64,000 nt of DNA, from positions 3,100,001 to 3,164,000 of the forward strand of contig JAHREC010000009.1 in the NCBI GenBank assembly GCA_020081605.1, written 5' to 3'. The notes under the pieces are model-generated. The model was not told the DNA's origin, searched no databases, and was given only the letters and a program-made list of their open reading frames with translations. Source of the DNA: Albifimbria verrucaria (lineage: Eukaryota; Ascomycota; Sordariomycetes; Hypocreales; Stachybotryaceae). Shown here piece after piece: positions 34,919 to 47,660 of this stretch. Numbering within the stretch: the first letter of the stretch is position 1; each line of letters opens with the position of its first letter. The translations under genes were made by a program, and so were the position numbers.

Positions 34919-36109
34919 TTAAGCCTCAACGACACTGATGTCATCTAGGTAAATGGTATAACCACCGTTGTATACAACCGGGTTGATGTTCATATACAAG
35001 GTTGTTTCCTGCACCGGCCAGTTGGCAGGGTAGGTAAAGTAATTCTCAAACTTGAACCAGTTGTTTCTGTAGGGAGTGCCTCCAATAGCCTTCATGTGGT
35101 AAAACTGACCAGCGCTTGGTGCCTGGAGGTTCAGGCTGATGGCGATGCCCATGTCACCAGAGTTGATTGTGCTTCCGAAGCTGATCTTGTACCTCTTGCC
35201 GGGGAGCATCTTCATGCCGAGGCGGTTGGTGAGACGGGCGGAGACACCGTTGGGGTTACGGAAGGCAAGGATCCATGCTTGAGTCACGGCGGAGCCGATA
35301 AAGGCAGAATAGCCGTTCAGCTGATTGGGATCAGAGACAGTCCAAGTCCAGCCACGGGCAGGAGTAAGATCAAAGCCACCGTTGTAGACGTGAACGGGGT
35401 AATCCACCTCCTCAACCTTTACTCCTTGGGTTGCCTCGACCAGAAGTGTCTGGGTAGTAGACTCAGTAACGGTTGCGGTAACGAAGGAGGATAGGGTCTA
35501 AGAAGTTTAATGTCAGTTAATGGCCGGAAGGTTACCAGTTAGCGGTTTAGTGACTTACAGTCGTAATAGTCTCGGTGGAGATGGTGTAGGTGACGCTCTC
35601 GGTAGGTGCCGCAACATCGATACAAGAGCAGGCCGAGGTGATGCGGGAGGCAGGGTAGTTTGTGGCACAGGGAGGGGCGCGGCTGACTGAACATCACGCT
35701 TGAATTGAGGAACTGGTCGAGTAACTGTCTGGGTAGAGGCGGGGACAGTGTTAGTGAACACGGTTGTGGTGGCCCGGACGGTGTCAGTCGCTGTGCTGGC
35801 GGTGATGGTCGAGTACTCAGTCGCGTAACTAATACCCATGCATTAGCAGACTATTTCATACAGCATGAGGAAGTTTAATATGTACCTGGTGGCAGTGACT
35901 GTCGCAACAGTCTTGGTGAAGGTGGGAAGGTTGTTGCAGTAGGCCGTGACTTGGGCGTCGTATCGAGCATCCAGGAAGCATCGCAGCAGGTTGTCTCGGG
36001 CACATGCAGGATTGGCTACAGCGCGATCGAAGAGATTGTGAGGCGAGCCGGCAACATTGCCAGTCAAAGACAACGCAGTGGCAAGAGCCACAGTCTTCTT
36101 GTACATCAT
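34919..36109 (-). CDS. Secreted Ser/Thr-rich protein with C-terminal carbohydrate-binding-like region
   Basis: Three exons on the minus strand: 36109-35886, 35828-35559 and 35497-34919 (introns 57 and 61 nt); 357 residues after one base is restored in a C run near 35688. A signal peptide (KKTVALATALSLTGNVAG) is followed by a cysteine-containing N-terminal part (PACARDNLLRCFLDARYDAQ), typical of fungal secreted proteins. Then come a Thr/Ser-rich linker with repeated TxTVT-like words, a short CSC segment, and a C-terminal domain of about 165 residues (VYNGGFDLTPARGWTW ... YTIYLDDISVVEA). The last part resembles CenC-like/CBM beta-sandwich domains: a 'NGGFD' opening and a 'YLDDISV' closing strand. 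It is probably a cell-wall or extracellular protein; the ligand is unknown. Confidence 0.7.
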
Positions 36110-37597
36110 GATGAAGACAGGTGCAAAAAATAGAAAGAAAGACAGGTAAAGAGTGACAGACGGCTTGAGGTATGGCACAGCGATGTGGAAACCCTGCTGA
36201 GCTGGGAGACCTTAACTCGGGTTGGGTAGACATTGTGTATTATATCTTCCCGTCTTTGCCTGTGCGCTTGTTTACCATGTTGCTTTGGTTTCGATCATTA
36301 ACCATCTTTTCTTTGGGCTCACTTGCTCCGGCCCTAGCAGCCGCTATTACTAGACTATTGATGGAGACAGAGGTCAAGGCTCAGCTGAGTGGTCAAAATT
36401 GGTAAAAATATGAGTGGCCCTGGGATCAGAGCAGTAAGAAGAACTAAGTTGTTCTAGGCTTAACAGGGGCCCTACTTGGAGTCAGAATGGGCTACAAGCT
36501 GTACAGTTACCAGAACCCACGTCGACCTTGACAGGGCTCGCTGAAGCAGTCTTAATGATGCATGGGATGCTTTCAGCCCTCAGCTGTCTGCTTGGTGAAA
36601 GATGCCAAGAGAATTTCAATCCATGGCTCTTTGCCACAGCTCCAATCGCGCCCTGAACCTGATCCCATTTGGGCTGGCATTCCCAGGGACCCGGAACGTT
36701 TCCCTCGGTTAGGCAAATTCTATCTCTCAGCCGCAAGATCCAGCTCGGGTTTAACCGTAACTGACCACAATAGGGGCTTCTTGATCCACTAGCGTCAAGA
36801 TCCGTCGATAGGCTCAAGGCTAGCAGCTTTGCCGCCCCAGGATCGTGTGGTTTTAGCGTGTTCTAGGCGGCGCGCCAGTCGACGTGGAGCTACGTTTCCT
36901 CGGTTCTGCGTATACGACAAGTCAGAGCGCGGTAAGCCTGATACCTTTTAACTCGGTTAGTATCTCATTCATATTTAAACCTCATCTTGAGTGATTTATC
37001 TTGAAACGGCACTCTCGATGGCTTCAATATGCCGAGCCATGAATATAGTTACTAAATGCCATATGATTGCTAAGTGGTAGAACGCCAGCACACAGTTATT
37101 TTATGCAAGGCTAGCTTATTGAAGACATCTTTTCAAGTCCCCAGTAGTATACTTGGTTAAGTTGCGATTGCTATGACTTGGTTTCAGTGGAAAGGTGCAT
37201 GTTGAGAGCCCCGACACATGAACCAGACAGAAGTTGCGTACAGTTTTGTCAATATCCTCTTACTAGCCGTTTAGTCCATTTTTCAGCGAAAGAAAATGTG
37301 GCTATTTTTTCGCTATGTAATTTTCATTATCTGGCTTGAGCATCTTTGCTTAATGCTTGGCTGTGTGGATGTCGAGCTCGTCTATACACTACTCCTTCAA
37401 GATCAGCAAGCAGGAGTCACCGTAGGGCTATCCAGCGAATGAGATCATCCATTATGGTTCGGTGAAGGCCTGGGTCCAGGCAGCTGAGCTGCATCTACCT
37501 GCCACAGTAAGCGTAAACCCCATCCCCAATAGCCCCGCACAACATCTGTTTCAGAGTCTAAAGCCAGCTCTTTGGCATCCGACCGAGAGCTGTCGCC
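36110..37597. other. Divergent intergenic region
   Basis: 1.5 kb between outward-facing genes. No supported coding region or RNA gene. Confidence 0.5.
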
Positions 37598-40500
37598 ATG
37601 GACCCCGTATCTGCCGTTGGTTTAGCGGCTGCTATAGCGCAGTTCTTGGAGATCTCGGTTAAGGCAGTAGCTCTGTGTATTCGCATTCGTGATGCTGAAG
37701 CGTCGGGCACCGAGCTGTACCAGGAGCTTGGCGACCACCTTCGCCAGGTCAAAGCGTCGCGAAATGAATTAACGACACAGCGCCCTGGCTCGGTGCCTCG
37801 GCGAATCTCAGACTTGGCCAACAAATGCACCGATATCGCCAGTGAGCTGTTGAAGCTCTTTGAGCATATAAATGGCCTTAAGCCTAAAGTTGGGACAGCA
37901 ACTAAAGTCTTTCGCGTTTTGAAGGAGCGCAAGACTATCGAGAAGCTTCTGAACTCGCTGAAGGAAAAGGAAAAGGCCTTGGACTCGGTGCTAGTTCAAG
38001 ACTTATGGTAAGTTCTCTATGCTTATGCAGAGCCTACATATGAGACATGAAAGCACCCATCTCTGGAATCACACTGATAGCATGCAGGCGCCGATTCGAC
38101 GTTCATTCAGTTCAGCAAACTAGTCAATTCTCCATCCTTGAAAGTAGATTGCAAGATGCAATTCAACGCTTGGATCAACAACAGCTCGCTTCTGCTGAAG
38201 GAACGGCTCAGTTGACCAGAGACATCAATTCCCTTGACAGGAACACCAACAAACGCCTAGCTCAGTCCGACGCTCGCACAAAAAGACAATTCGCAATAGC
38301 TCGACAAGAGGCCCATGCACGGCACTCAAAAACAGACACTACACTGAAGAACCAATACGATGCTTGGAAAAGAGACCATAATATACAAAAAGTGCTTAGT
38401 AGTCTAGAGTTCCCACAAATGAACGAGAGACAGAGCAATATCCATGATGCGACACCAGGAACTGTTGAGTGGATTTTCTTATCACAAGCTGAGTTTGATA
38501 AAAGAAACAAGTCCCTTGATCGGAGCCCTTATTACTTGTTTAGCCCTACCTGGGACAACTTTGGAGAATGGCTTAGATCACCAGATTCAACGTTTTGGAT
38601 ATGCGGCAAGCTAGGTTCTGGCAAGTCAACTTTGATGGCCAGCCTCATGGGAACCTACCGTGGCAAGGTCAAAGAAGCACTTCAAGAGTGGAGTGCAACT
38701 AGTCAGATACACCTCTTTTCCTACTTCTTCTGGCGGCCAGGAAGTGAGCTCCAGAAAAGCACCTCGGGTCTTTTGCGAAGCCTTTTGTATCAGGTATTCC
38801 AGGCGGAGCAAGATAACATCCTCTCTGTGCTTTCCAAGATGTCTATCGATATAACGAATCTGCCGTTGTGGAATGAGCGTACCCTTAGCCAGGTACTAGT
38901 TGCAGCTCTCAGCACTCTCCGTGTCCCTTGCTGCATCTTCATCGATGGGTTAGATGAATTTCTTGGGGATTATGATCATTTACTAGATGTTATTTCCAAT
39001 CTCCAGCCCTCGAAAAGGTCAAAATCTGTGTATCAAGTCGACCGGAGGTGCAATTACGGAACAGACTTGATGATTGCAAGCAGCTACGGCTTCAAGATCT
39101 CAACTACCATGACATCTCCGTGTTTGTGAAACAAAGGCTCGACAGGGTGGGCAGCCGCCTTCAAGGCATAGACAGGAGCAGGGATCTACATCATTTGATA
39201 TCTCATGAAGCCGATGGGGTGTTTCTGTGGGCCGTACTGGTGACCCAGGCTCTAATTGATGGAGCCTCGACCGCTGATGACGCCGATACTCTGCGAAAAC
39301 GTATAAAAATGATGCCTCGCCATATTGAAGGCCTGTTCCTCAATATGCTAGGAGCAATCGACGAGCTACATAAGGATTCTCTAGCATTCTATATCAAGAT
39401 ACTGTTGACATTCGGCAACATGCTTGATCCTCTAGAGACATCTCGTCTTATTTCGATAGCAGTAATCACCGGTGCAAGAGCTGAAGGTGCGGTGATATGG
39501 GATAAGTCTTTTGTAGACCTATGCAAGGACACAGAAGCACAGATCATTGGCCACAGCGCAGGCATGATCGAGATCCGCCAAAGACGGCTCACCGTCTTAT
39601 TGGACGAAGATGTGTGGCATTCATCAGGAAAATGGTTCATAATAAAGGACTTTGATGATGTCGTGGAGAAGTCATCCCCTGCAAGTCATGCATCCGAAAT
39701 GAATCGGCCGAAACGACTCAACCTCTCCCGCCTGTGTTCAAATATGAAGCCAACTATCCTTACTGGGTTCATCGATCTGCTTATGACTTTATCAATAATC
39801 CGGCAAACCTCGAGAAATCTGGCTTGAATATGATGTCTACTCAGGAATGCTACCGACGTGTCTTCCGCGCAGCAACACGGTACATGCGAAGTGCTCCTTC
39901 AACAGTGGCTCTAGCGGAAAATCGCTTGTATGATATACTTCGGGTCTTAGAATACCACCGGGTAGTGGAGCCTTCCATTACTATGGAGTTGACTAGCGAA
40001 GTGCACAGCACGGTTCTGCACATGAACCATGAAGAGCTTACCAATTCTATTGGCCTTGAGGGTGAGCTTGCATTGCATTACAAATTCTGGACACTTTGTG
40101 AAGGTTCGTTATTTTATGAATATGGCCTATCTCAGGTATCTACAATCCCGCTAGCCTTGCTCACCTTTTGCCTTCGGTACTCACGCTATGAATCATGGGT
40201 ATTAGGATATAAACTTGCCTGGAAAATATCGAAAAGGATAATATGGCTTGCATCGTATTTGCAACTAATGCCATTTGATTTGAGTACCTCGGTCCGAGTC
40301 ATAGAAAATGTTAACCGTGCGAACAACTTTATGATCTCTTACAATTCGTTGGATAAGGATGAAGAGTCTCAGAACTATGTCATAGAGCTCTTCACTATCA
40401 TGAACTTTGCCAAGACTTTAAAGGAGTTTTGGGCAGATTGTGCTCCCAGTTCAGGAAACCGTCGGACGCACTCAGCAAGACTTAATAGTTCCCGTGAGAA

Positions 40501-41093
40501 GAAGTACCGTACTGAAATTCTCAGGTGTCTTCACCAAATAGCCGGAGCTACGAATTTGTACATTGAAATTGCAGGTAAACAACCACGACTTTGCTTGCAG
40601 TTGGTAGCCCAACTCCTTCCGCACTGCATGGGGCCCGACGAGAACGACGACGAAAATCAGGCTTACATGCCGCAGTGGGACCATCCTGGAACGGAAAGGG
40701 GTTGCGCCTCATTTGCATGCCGTGGCGAAATGACGACGGAAAAGATGATGATGGTTATGCACATGGAACATTGCAAGAAATCCACCCATTTATTATGGTC
40801 GAGCCGCGGCCAGGGACATCCAAGGCTCTTTTGGGTTCTCTAGCGACCCCAAAACGAAGTTGGTTATGAATCCTAGGTATGGAATGGCCAGACGTCAGAT
40901 GCCACAGATAAATACCAAACTCAGCGACCTTGAACATTACCGTCAGATGATCATTGATGATATTCGCGCCAATGAACAGGGATTGAGTTCTTCGGATCAA
41001 CTGTTTGCCCTTGCATGCGCCAAGTTATATCTCCTACCTCTCCTGAAGTCAATACACTGTGAATACACATCACCCACGTGGAAACGGTCGTAA
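37598..41093 (+). CDS. STAND/NACHT NTPase with fungal N-terminal domain (four frameshifts)
   Basis: Exon 1 is 37598-38007 and exon 2 is 38088-41093 (80-nt intron); 1139 residues after four one-base repairs (near 39017, 39716, 40735 and 40833). The N-terminus (MDPVSAVGLAAAIAQFLEIS ...) is the conserved opening of fungal STAND proteins. A coiled-coil-like region with LSSLEFPQMNERQ follows, then a NACHT-type NTPase with Walker A GKLGSGKST at 310-318, Walker B CIFIDGLDEF, and the ICVSSRPE sensor strand that spans the first frameshift. The C-terminal half is helical without clear WD, ankyrin or TPR repeats, as in the DUF7791-type group. Such proteins are the fungal counterparts of NLRs and some control heterokaryon incompatibility or cell death. 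The function here is not known. Confidence 0.85.
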
Positions 41094-43605
41094 TTCGCAG
41101 GACAGGGTGAACAGGCCAGTGTATTTAGCAACCTAGGGTGATTCGAATGGTGTTGAAGCACGGAGAGAGAACTAGTGGACAGCCTCAGCTGCCCTCGATT
41201 TGCGAGTAGATATAATGGTATAAAATACTTCAGAATATGCTAACAAACACACCTGGCCATTTGCATGTCATGATATTTTAATGTACAAGACACCAGACAT
41301 CGGTCACGCCCCAATTCATAGGTCAATTGGTCATTGAATCGAGTTGTCGCAAATGGAATTGAATCCGAGGAACAAAAGAGTTGATTGGTGTGTTCAGCGT
41401 GTTATCCAGTCGTTGTCGACGGACGGATTTCCGAGCAGCAAAAAGTTCCATCCAATCATATCTCGTGGAAATTTCGGAACTCACTGGGGCAAGAATGCTA
41501 TTGGCCAGCTCAGTTGCTCCAATGACTGCTGATGGAGTGGACCCCGACCGATGGAGGCCTACGATTCGTCCAAGCGCCCGTTGGCCAATTATCGAGGACG
41601 GAGGAGGGTCCGAACCTCGGGAGATACTCCGAAGAATACATGGTTGTGATTTGTCAATTTCATGTTGAGTCCAGTCGTTGTCGACGGAATTCTGTCCGTC
41701 GGTGGAAATTCGTGTTGAACCAGTAGCAGCACGTGGAACGACCTCCGACTGAAACATGGCCGAAATTTCTCGAGTTCATCTTGAACGTGACCACTACAAG
41801 CGGGAGAGAACGTGACGGGGAAAGGTCAATGTCGCTGAGTTGACACAGATGAAGCAGGCTCCAGCTGATGGTTGGCTGGGATTCATCCTGTCGATGCTGC
41901 GTTCAATCATTGATATTGAAGGACCAAGTTCGAACGTGGAGAATATTGATGTTGATTGAGTTCCCCAGCAGGTGCAGAGTAAACGTATGCTGTGTCCAAT
42001 CATTCGACATGGAGGATGGGCCGTCTGGAAACAACATCCCTGCCAAGAGATACCCAGTAGTTACCAACGGAACATAAACCGAGAGCTGAGATTCGTCCAT
42101 TTCATGTTGATCCAATCATTCGACATGGAGGATGGTCCGTCACAAACAATATCCCTGTCAATGGGCGTCCAGTAGCTACCAACGGAACATAAACCGACGG
42201 CTGAGATTCGCCCACTTCATGTTGATCCAATCATTAGACATGGAAGGTCGTCCGTCTGGAAAGGACATCCCTGTCAATGAGTGTCCAGTAGTTGCCAACG
42301 GAACATAAACCGACAGTTGGGATTCGTCCATTTCATGTTGGTCCAATCAATGAAGACGGGGCAGAGTCCGATGGTGTAGCAGTTTGCCCTGACTGAGCGA
42401 TGGCTGGGGTTCGTGGAGCTCATGTGCATTCCAACCGTCGAGGCTGGGGTAATCCCGATGAGTTCATCCAGTGACCGCAGACCTGGACTGAGGGAAGGCT
42501 TAGATTCGCCAATCTCATATTTGGTCCAATCAATGAAGACGAGACAGAGTCCGTTGTGGTAGCTGCAAGAAGAGTGAACCCCAAACCCAAAGACGGTTGG
42601 CGTTGGTCGACGCCATGTCCAGCCCAATCGGTGGAGCTCGGACTGGTTCGACAGGACGGTCTAGCAGTTGAGCATGGAATGAACACTGACTCCAGAGGAA
42701 TGCTTGAGATTTGTCAATTCTGCCTTGGTTTAATCATGAAAGATGGGTTCAATCTGATGGGCTCACTAGGAAGCTGTGATGAAATAGAGCTCTAAATTGC
42801 TGTAGGACGACAAGCACCCGCCAATCTCAGGTTCGCCCAGTAGTTAGAGACGGAGCGTCGTCCGTCGGTGAAAAAAGTTGTTGGGCAAGACATTGAATCC
42901 AACCGTCGGCCACGGAAGATGTTCCGCTGGCTTTAGCCAGCACACCCATATTACGTGTCAGACTTGCCTACGCCTTGCTACCAGCCTCGCACACATGTGG
43001 TCCGGCGTCTCCTATCTGCCTCTACGATGCATGGCCTTTGGTGTTTTGGCTCAATCATGCCTGGCAAGTCTTCGATGCGGAACGACGAAGTTTTTTCTCC
43101 TCGAGTAGATTTGAGATTATACGTTCTAACGAGCGAAGCCCACATCTGGATACTTATCATGATGAAACAGACAAGACAGCATACTGCGCATTCTCAAGGA
43201 GCAAGATTGACCATCACCAGAACAGAATTGACAAAAGACAATTATTTAAGGCTATTAATTACGATATGAAAAGTAACGCTAGGAGAGTTGACTACTAAGG
43301 AAAACCCTGCCAACCAAGCCCAATTTGATCCATTCTCTACCTGGCAATTTAGTTCCCATCCAATCTCCCAATATCCCATCTCCGAACTGTACTCAGTCTC
43401 GAATGTTTACAATTTTTTTTACCGTAAAAACTTGTGAAGGAGAAAACGTGATGTACAAACGAACACGGGGGTCCAAGGTAGAATGTAGGTAAGAGGTAAG
43501 CCGTCACCTAGCAGCACGCATCCAGAGCATTGTTCTTTTTAGAACAGCTTCGTGGTGGTTATAGCAACGATTTGTAGACGATGGCACAGTCATTCGTGGG
43601 GTTTC
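41094..43605. other. Gene-free region with degenerate repeats
   Basis: 2.5 kb with no supported gene. From about 41380 to 42920 related phrases recur at irregular spacing (TCCAGTCGTTGTCGACGGA, TCCAATCATTCGACATGG, TCCAATCAATGAAGACG), indicating an old, diverged tandem array. The clearest part is annotated separately. Confidence 0.6.
41995..42360. repeat. 116-bp tandem repeat, three copies plus diverged flanks
   Basis: Copies begin at 41995, 42111 and 42226, and a diverged one at 42342, giving periods of 116, 115 and 116. Each unit carries TCCAATCATTCGACATGG, an ACATCCCTGTCAATG segment, CCAACGGAACATAAACCGA and TTCATGTTGATCCAATC. The period is not a multiple of three and the units contain stops, so it is not a coding repeat. 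Confidence 0.85.
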
Positions 43606-43924
43606 TCAGGGCAGCTTCTGGTAAACTCCAGCTCTGTCCTGAGTGAGGAGGCAGGCGATAGTATCGTAGAACTCCTCAGGTAGCCCGGCTTTTCTTCTTT
43701 CGCTCAAATCAATCTGTATTTCTTCTTCCAGTGCAATCTGCAATAGAGTAAGGCTAACAGACAATTGTTAGAAAGTGGAAGCAAGAGTGCGTAAGCGGGC
43801 GAACATACGTAGCGCAGTTGACACAATCCATCGAACTGAGCGCGAAAGCGAGTATATCACCACATGCTGTGCATCGAAAACAAAACGCTGGCATGCCGTC
43901 TAGAGGTGGATCGGTGTTTTCCAT
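43606..43924 (-). CDS. Small CxxC (zinc-ribbon-like) protein, 87 aa
   Basis: Two short exons on the minus strand, 43924-43809 and 43753-43606, join across a 55-nt intron (GTATGT to GTTAG) and encode 87 residues with no correction. The first exon has CFRCTACGD at residues 15-23 and CVNC at 34-37, a pair of cysteine knuckles as in small zinc ribbons. The second exon encodes a glutamate-rich helix (LQIALEEEIQIDLSERRKAG) and ends DRAGVYQKLP. The intron falls directly after the second knuckle. Support is the intact splice phase, the motif spacing and the coding look; I do not recognise a named family. A second acceptor 16 bases downstream would shift the frame. Confidence 0.6.
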
Positions 43925-46440
43925 AATTGCGTCCCGACTCAGGCGCTAGAGCCAGAGGAAGTACAGAAGAGGCCGGTCAGCGTCGAGAGAAGGGGCGGCG
44001 ACGACGGACAAGACGATCGAGTGATTCGCTTGCTTGGTGAAGGCGACGATGCTAATGTCAGTCCTCGCCCACCTCACGCCGGCCTTATAGCCCCTGTCTC
44101 TCTCAGCAGCTTACACATTCTTGCTGAAGACACTGAACGCGGCCTTTCTGTCTCATCCCCGTCCAATCTTGGCTCTAATCAACCTTGTCTTGGACAGACG
44201 CCATAGCGGCTCAACGAAAACGAAAAAAGTAACGGGGCTGGAAGAAGGAAAAACAAAAAGAAACTATACAAATGAAAGCCTCGACAGTGAGGCGTCCACC
44301 ATGCAAAAAGAGACTTCGCAAACAATAGGGTAGATCTCCCCACGGCTTGCCCGGAAGGACAAGTCGTGGGCTTGGTCTGAGGAAGAAGAGAAGGAGGGGG
44401 AATGATTACGGGACGAGTGACTGAGGTGATATGGGTCTTGTGGTCACCAAGGCGGGTTCTGTCTTGGGCTTGCAGTAGCTGCGGGTGCGGGCTGGCCAGT
44501 CACCCTTCGCCTGGGCAGATCATCACCCGACGCCTGAGATCTACGCCAGTTGTGTTGCAGCTCGAAGCTGAGTGGCTTACACAAGTGCCGGGCAGCAACC
44601 TACCAGTAAATGCGAGACACGACCTTGGCCTGGTCCGAAGCACTTCTGCAGAAGACCTCCCTCCCCTCCCCAAAGGGTCACATCCTCTCTGTTATCTTCT
44701 TCCGAGTGGCTTCCCGTGGGCTGAAGCGCTGAGTGAAACGATAAGCATTACCTTTACTTCTTGCGGACTCATTGGCATTTGGTATTTGCGTGCATCAACG
44801 TGGCTTGCATCAGGATGGTGCTGGTCACCGGGTCCATGGATCAGCGCTCGTAGAAACTTGCACTTTGGGCCTCTTTTCTTTTCGCAACTCAGCTTGCAGT
44901 TTTACCCTCACCTTGACGTCCAGTAGGAAGAGGGCACTAGCAAGGCCCTTTGGCGATGTGGCATCGAGGCTGTCGTGATGCATCAATGGTTTGGCCGCGG
45001 AGGCTGAAGTGCTTACCCGCCCTCCGAAAACCAGACAAAAACCCGACGATTTTCGGGGTCCGAAAATGCACATTGGTGAGTGATTGGCCTGCGATCTGCA
45101 CGAAAACCTGCTCACCGAGCTTCAGTATATGCGGGAGGCCGTCTTCCAAGCATGCGGTGTTACCACAACTGTTTGCGAGAGGCGGCGCCTTGTTTGCCAG
45201 ATATTGACGCTCGCACCGGAACCCAAAGCCCCGTGGTAAATGATTCAGAAACCCGATGATTTACGGGTGAGGCATATTGGGCACCAAGGCATAGCTCCAG
45301 CAGGGTGGTATAGCATAAGCCAATGCCACACAATGCGCTCCTACGGGGGCTAGAATGCGTCCCCGGTGGTGTGTCAGGTCGGGTATGACAAGAAAAGCCT
45401 TCTCAGTGCGCCAGCCGTGTGGTGTTGAGGGAAGAGACAGCGCTCTGTGCCGCTGTTGTATAGCGGCTTGGGATGCATCCGTATTGCATCAACTAGAGAG
45501 GAGAATGTAACCTCAGCTCCCGGTAATTCCCGATATGCAGGCCAAGTCTGAATGTGAAGTTCCGTTCGGCCTCCCGGATGGCAGTCTCATGCGCCCCCAG
45601 ATGAGGAGAAGGAGGCCGGCATATCACAGATTGGTCGTGCTGTAACCGAAGCCATCCCTCAGGAATGAGAGCGTCACCTCGGTGTATTCGGTTGGCTTCC
45701 GGTAGGGCAGAGCACATGCGCGGGCACGTGAGGACAGCGTGGAAGCGAATATGCAAGCACTTTAGCCTGAGGGGTTGCATTGATTGGGGGAATCGCGCGG
45801 TCGTACTCATTGGCCAACACCATCCTTCAGGAGTCGATGATGATATCTGCCAGGCATTCGCCATTCCGAAGCAATGATAGTCTTGTTTGTCGGAAGCGGC
45901 TGTCTTCCGGTAGGCCAGAAGCAATGCAACGAAAACACAGAGGTTGCATTCGGAGGCCCAATCTGCAACAAAGTGGAATTTTTCGGAGGCCAAGCACGCA
46001 CTCTCACCGGGGAACATTGTGTGCATACCGGTAGCCAGGATCGCTTCGCGGATGCTACCCGGCGACTTCTCAACTCCCGGTTTGAGCGTGGATACGATGG
46101 GCCTCCTGCACCGGGAGTCTTCCGCTGGAACATTCAATGAGACGTCAAATGCCTGCCCCAGTCCGGAACCACACGGAAGGCCTCCCCGGGCGGGTAACGA
46201 ACTCCGGAGTGCCGGTGAAAAGTTCGCTTGGGCCGGCACACGGTCGGAGGACAGCCACGCTGGCACTGCATGATGAATTGTCCCTCCGGGGAAGCGTCCT
46301 CGCGCGTCCCAGAACCACATGGTCGAGTGGGATAGGTCCGGGGCTATCTTCTTACTGCAATGAAACCGGGAACGTATTCGGGAACCCCGGAGCCGGTTGC
46401 ATTCCGGTAGCATGCATATGCACTCATTGTTCAGCTTGCA

Positions 46441-46610
46441 CCGGAAGTTCTTCCAGTAGTATTTCGAGGTTCAATTGGCTTAACTGCTTCTTATTGCTCA
46501 ATGTTTCCTCGAGAGAACAAAGTGGATGATGTCCGGAAGTTCTTCCTGTAGCATCTCGAACCGCAATTGGCTTAACTGCTTCTTATTGCTCTACGTCCCT
46601 CAATAGAACT
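46441..46610. repeat. 92-bp tandem repeat, two copies
   Basis: The phrase CCGGAAGTTCTTCC begins at 46441 and 46533; both copies continue to TTGGCTTAACTGCTTCTTAT (a 20-base identical block) and TTGCTC. Differences between the copies are scattered substitutions. Confidence 0.8.
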
Positions 46611-47469
46611 AGACTCATGGTGTCCGCATTAATCCAATAGGAATCTGCCACAGAAGCAATGCTTCCTGTGCCCGCATCGCTGCTCTTCCTATGTCGCAAT
46701 TGCTACACCCACACGTAGCAACTAGCAATAGACACCAATGGCTGGCGCATGTCTACTACACAGATCTGCAAAGAGGCCTACCTTCCGTGTGAACTCGGAG
46801 GCCGCTAATGCTACATGCGAATGAAATACGCGTAAGCCATCCGTTACGACGCAACACCACTCCTCGCTTCAACTACCACGCCAATGACATAGCAAGCAGA
46901 CATGGCTAGTGAAACTGCCGAAGATCCGTGGCTACCCTATCCCATGACCATGCAATAATCAGGTCATTCCGGCTCGGTGGATTAACAGAAGCGAATATTG
47001 TCCCCGGTTCCCGGTTTCGCAAGAGAACAACCTTAACCGATGGGGCCCAAATGCGAAGCGAAGACCACGCATGCGTGAAGACACGCAGAAATAGGTAGCA
47101 TAATGCGACCCTGCACCGGATGTCGCGTTGGAATACGACCGTGGCACCTCTCGTACCCTTGCTGGGGCACCGGCCGGTTAAAGCCCTTGCAACAGCATGA
47201 TGCCAACGCATGGCCCTGACTCAACTCATCCTCCCTGCACTTTCTCACCGGGGAAGCATCAAGGCTGCAATCCGGCCTCCTGCAATCCGCTGTCACATTC
47301 CCTCGACTCCTCACTATGGTCGCAGCCGGACGCAGCTCAGAACCTCCCCAGTGGCTCGCGGGTGAGAATTATGCAGCCACTTTGCCTGGCAATGCAATGA
47401 CACCTTACCGTGCATGATTTGATATACGGCGACCACTCGGATGCATTCCCTGTACATGCCAAGAATCCT

Positions 47470-47660
47470 GACCGGTCTCAATTGAAATAGTTTCCCGGTT
47501 GAAAACGAAATCACAAAATTCACTACCAGATTTTGTATGCGAGATTAACTGCTTGACCGGTTTCAATCGACATGGTGATTTCCCGGTTGAAAACGAAATC
47601 GCAAAATTCACCACCAGATTTTGTACGCAAGATCAACTGCTTGACCGGTTTCATTGCATG
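47470..47660. repeat. About 87-bp tandem repeat, two copies and a partial third
   Basis: Units start with GACCGGTTTCAAT-like sequence at 47470, 47555 and 47643. Both full units contain TTTCCCGGTTGAAAACGAAA, CAAAATTCAC and ACCAGATTTTGTA. Spacings are 85 and 88 bases. Confidence 0.85.

Noticed and set aside
41995..42360. CRISPR-like array
   Set aside because: The whole 116-bp unit repeats; there are no short identical repeats with unique spacers, and the DNA is eukaryotic.
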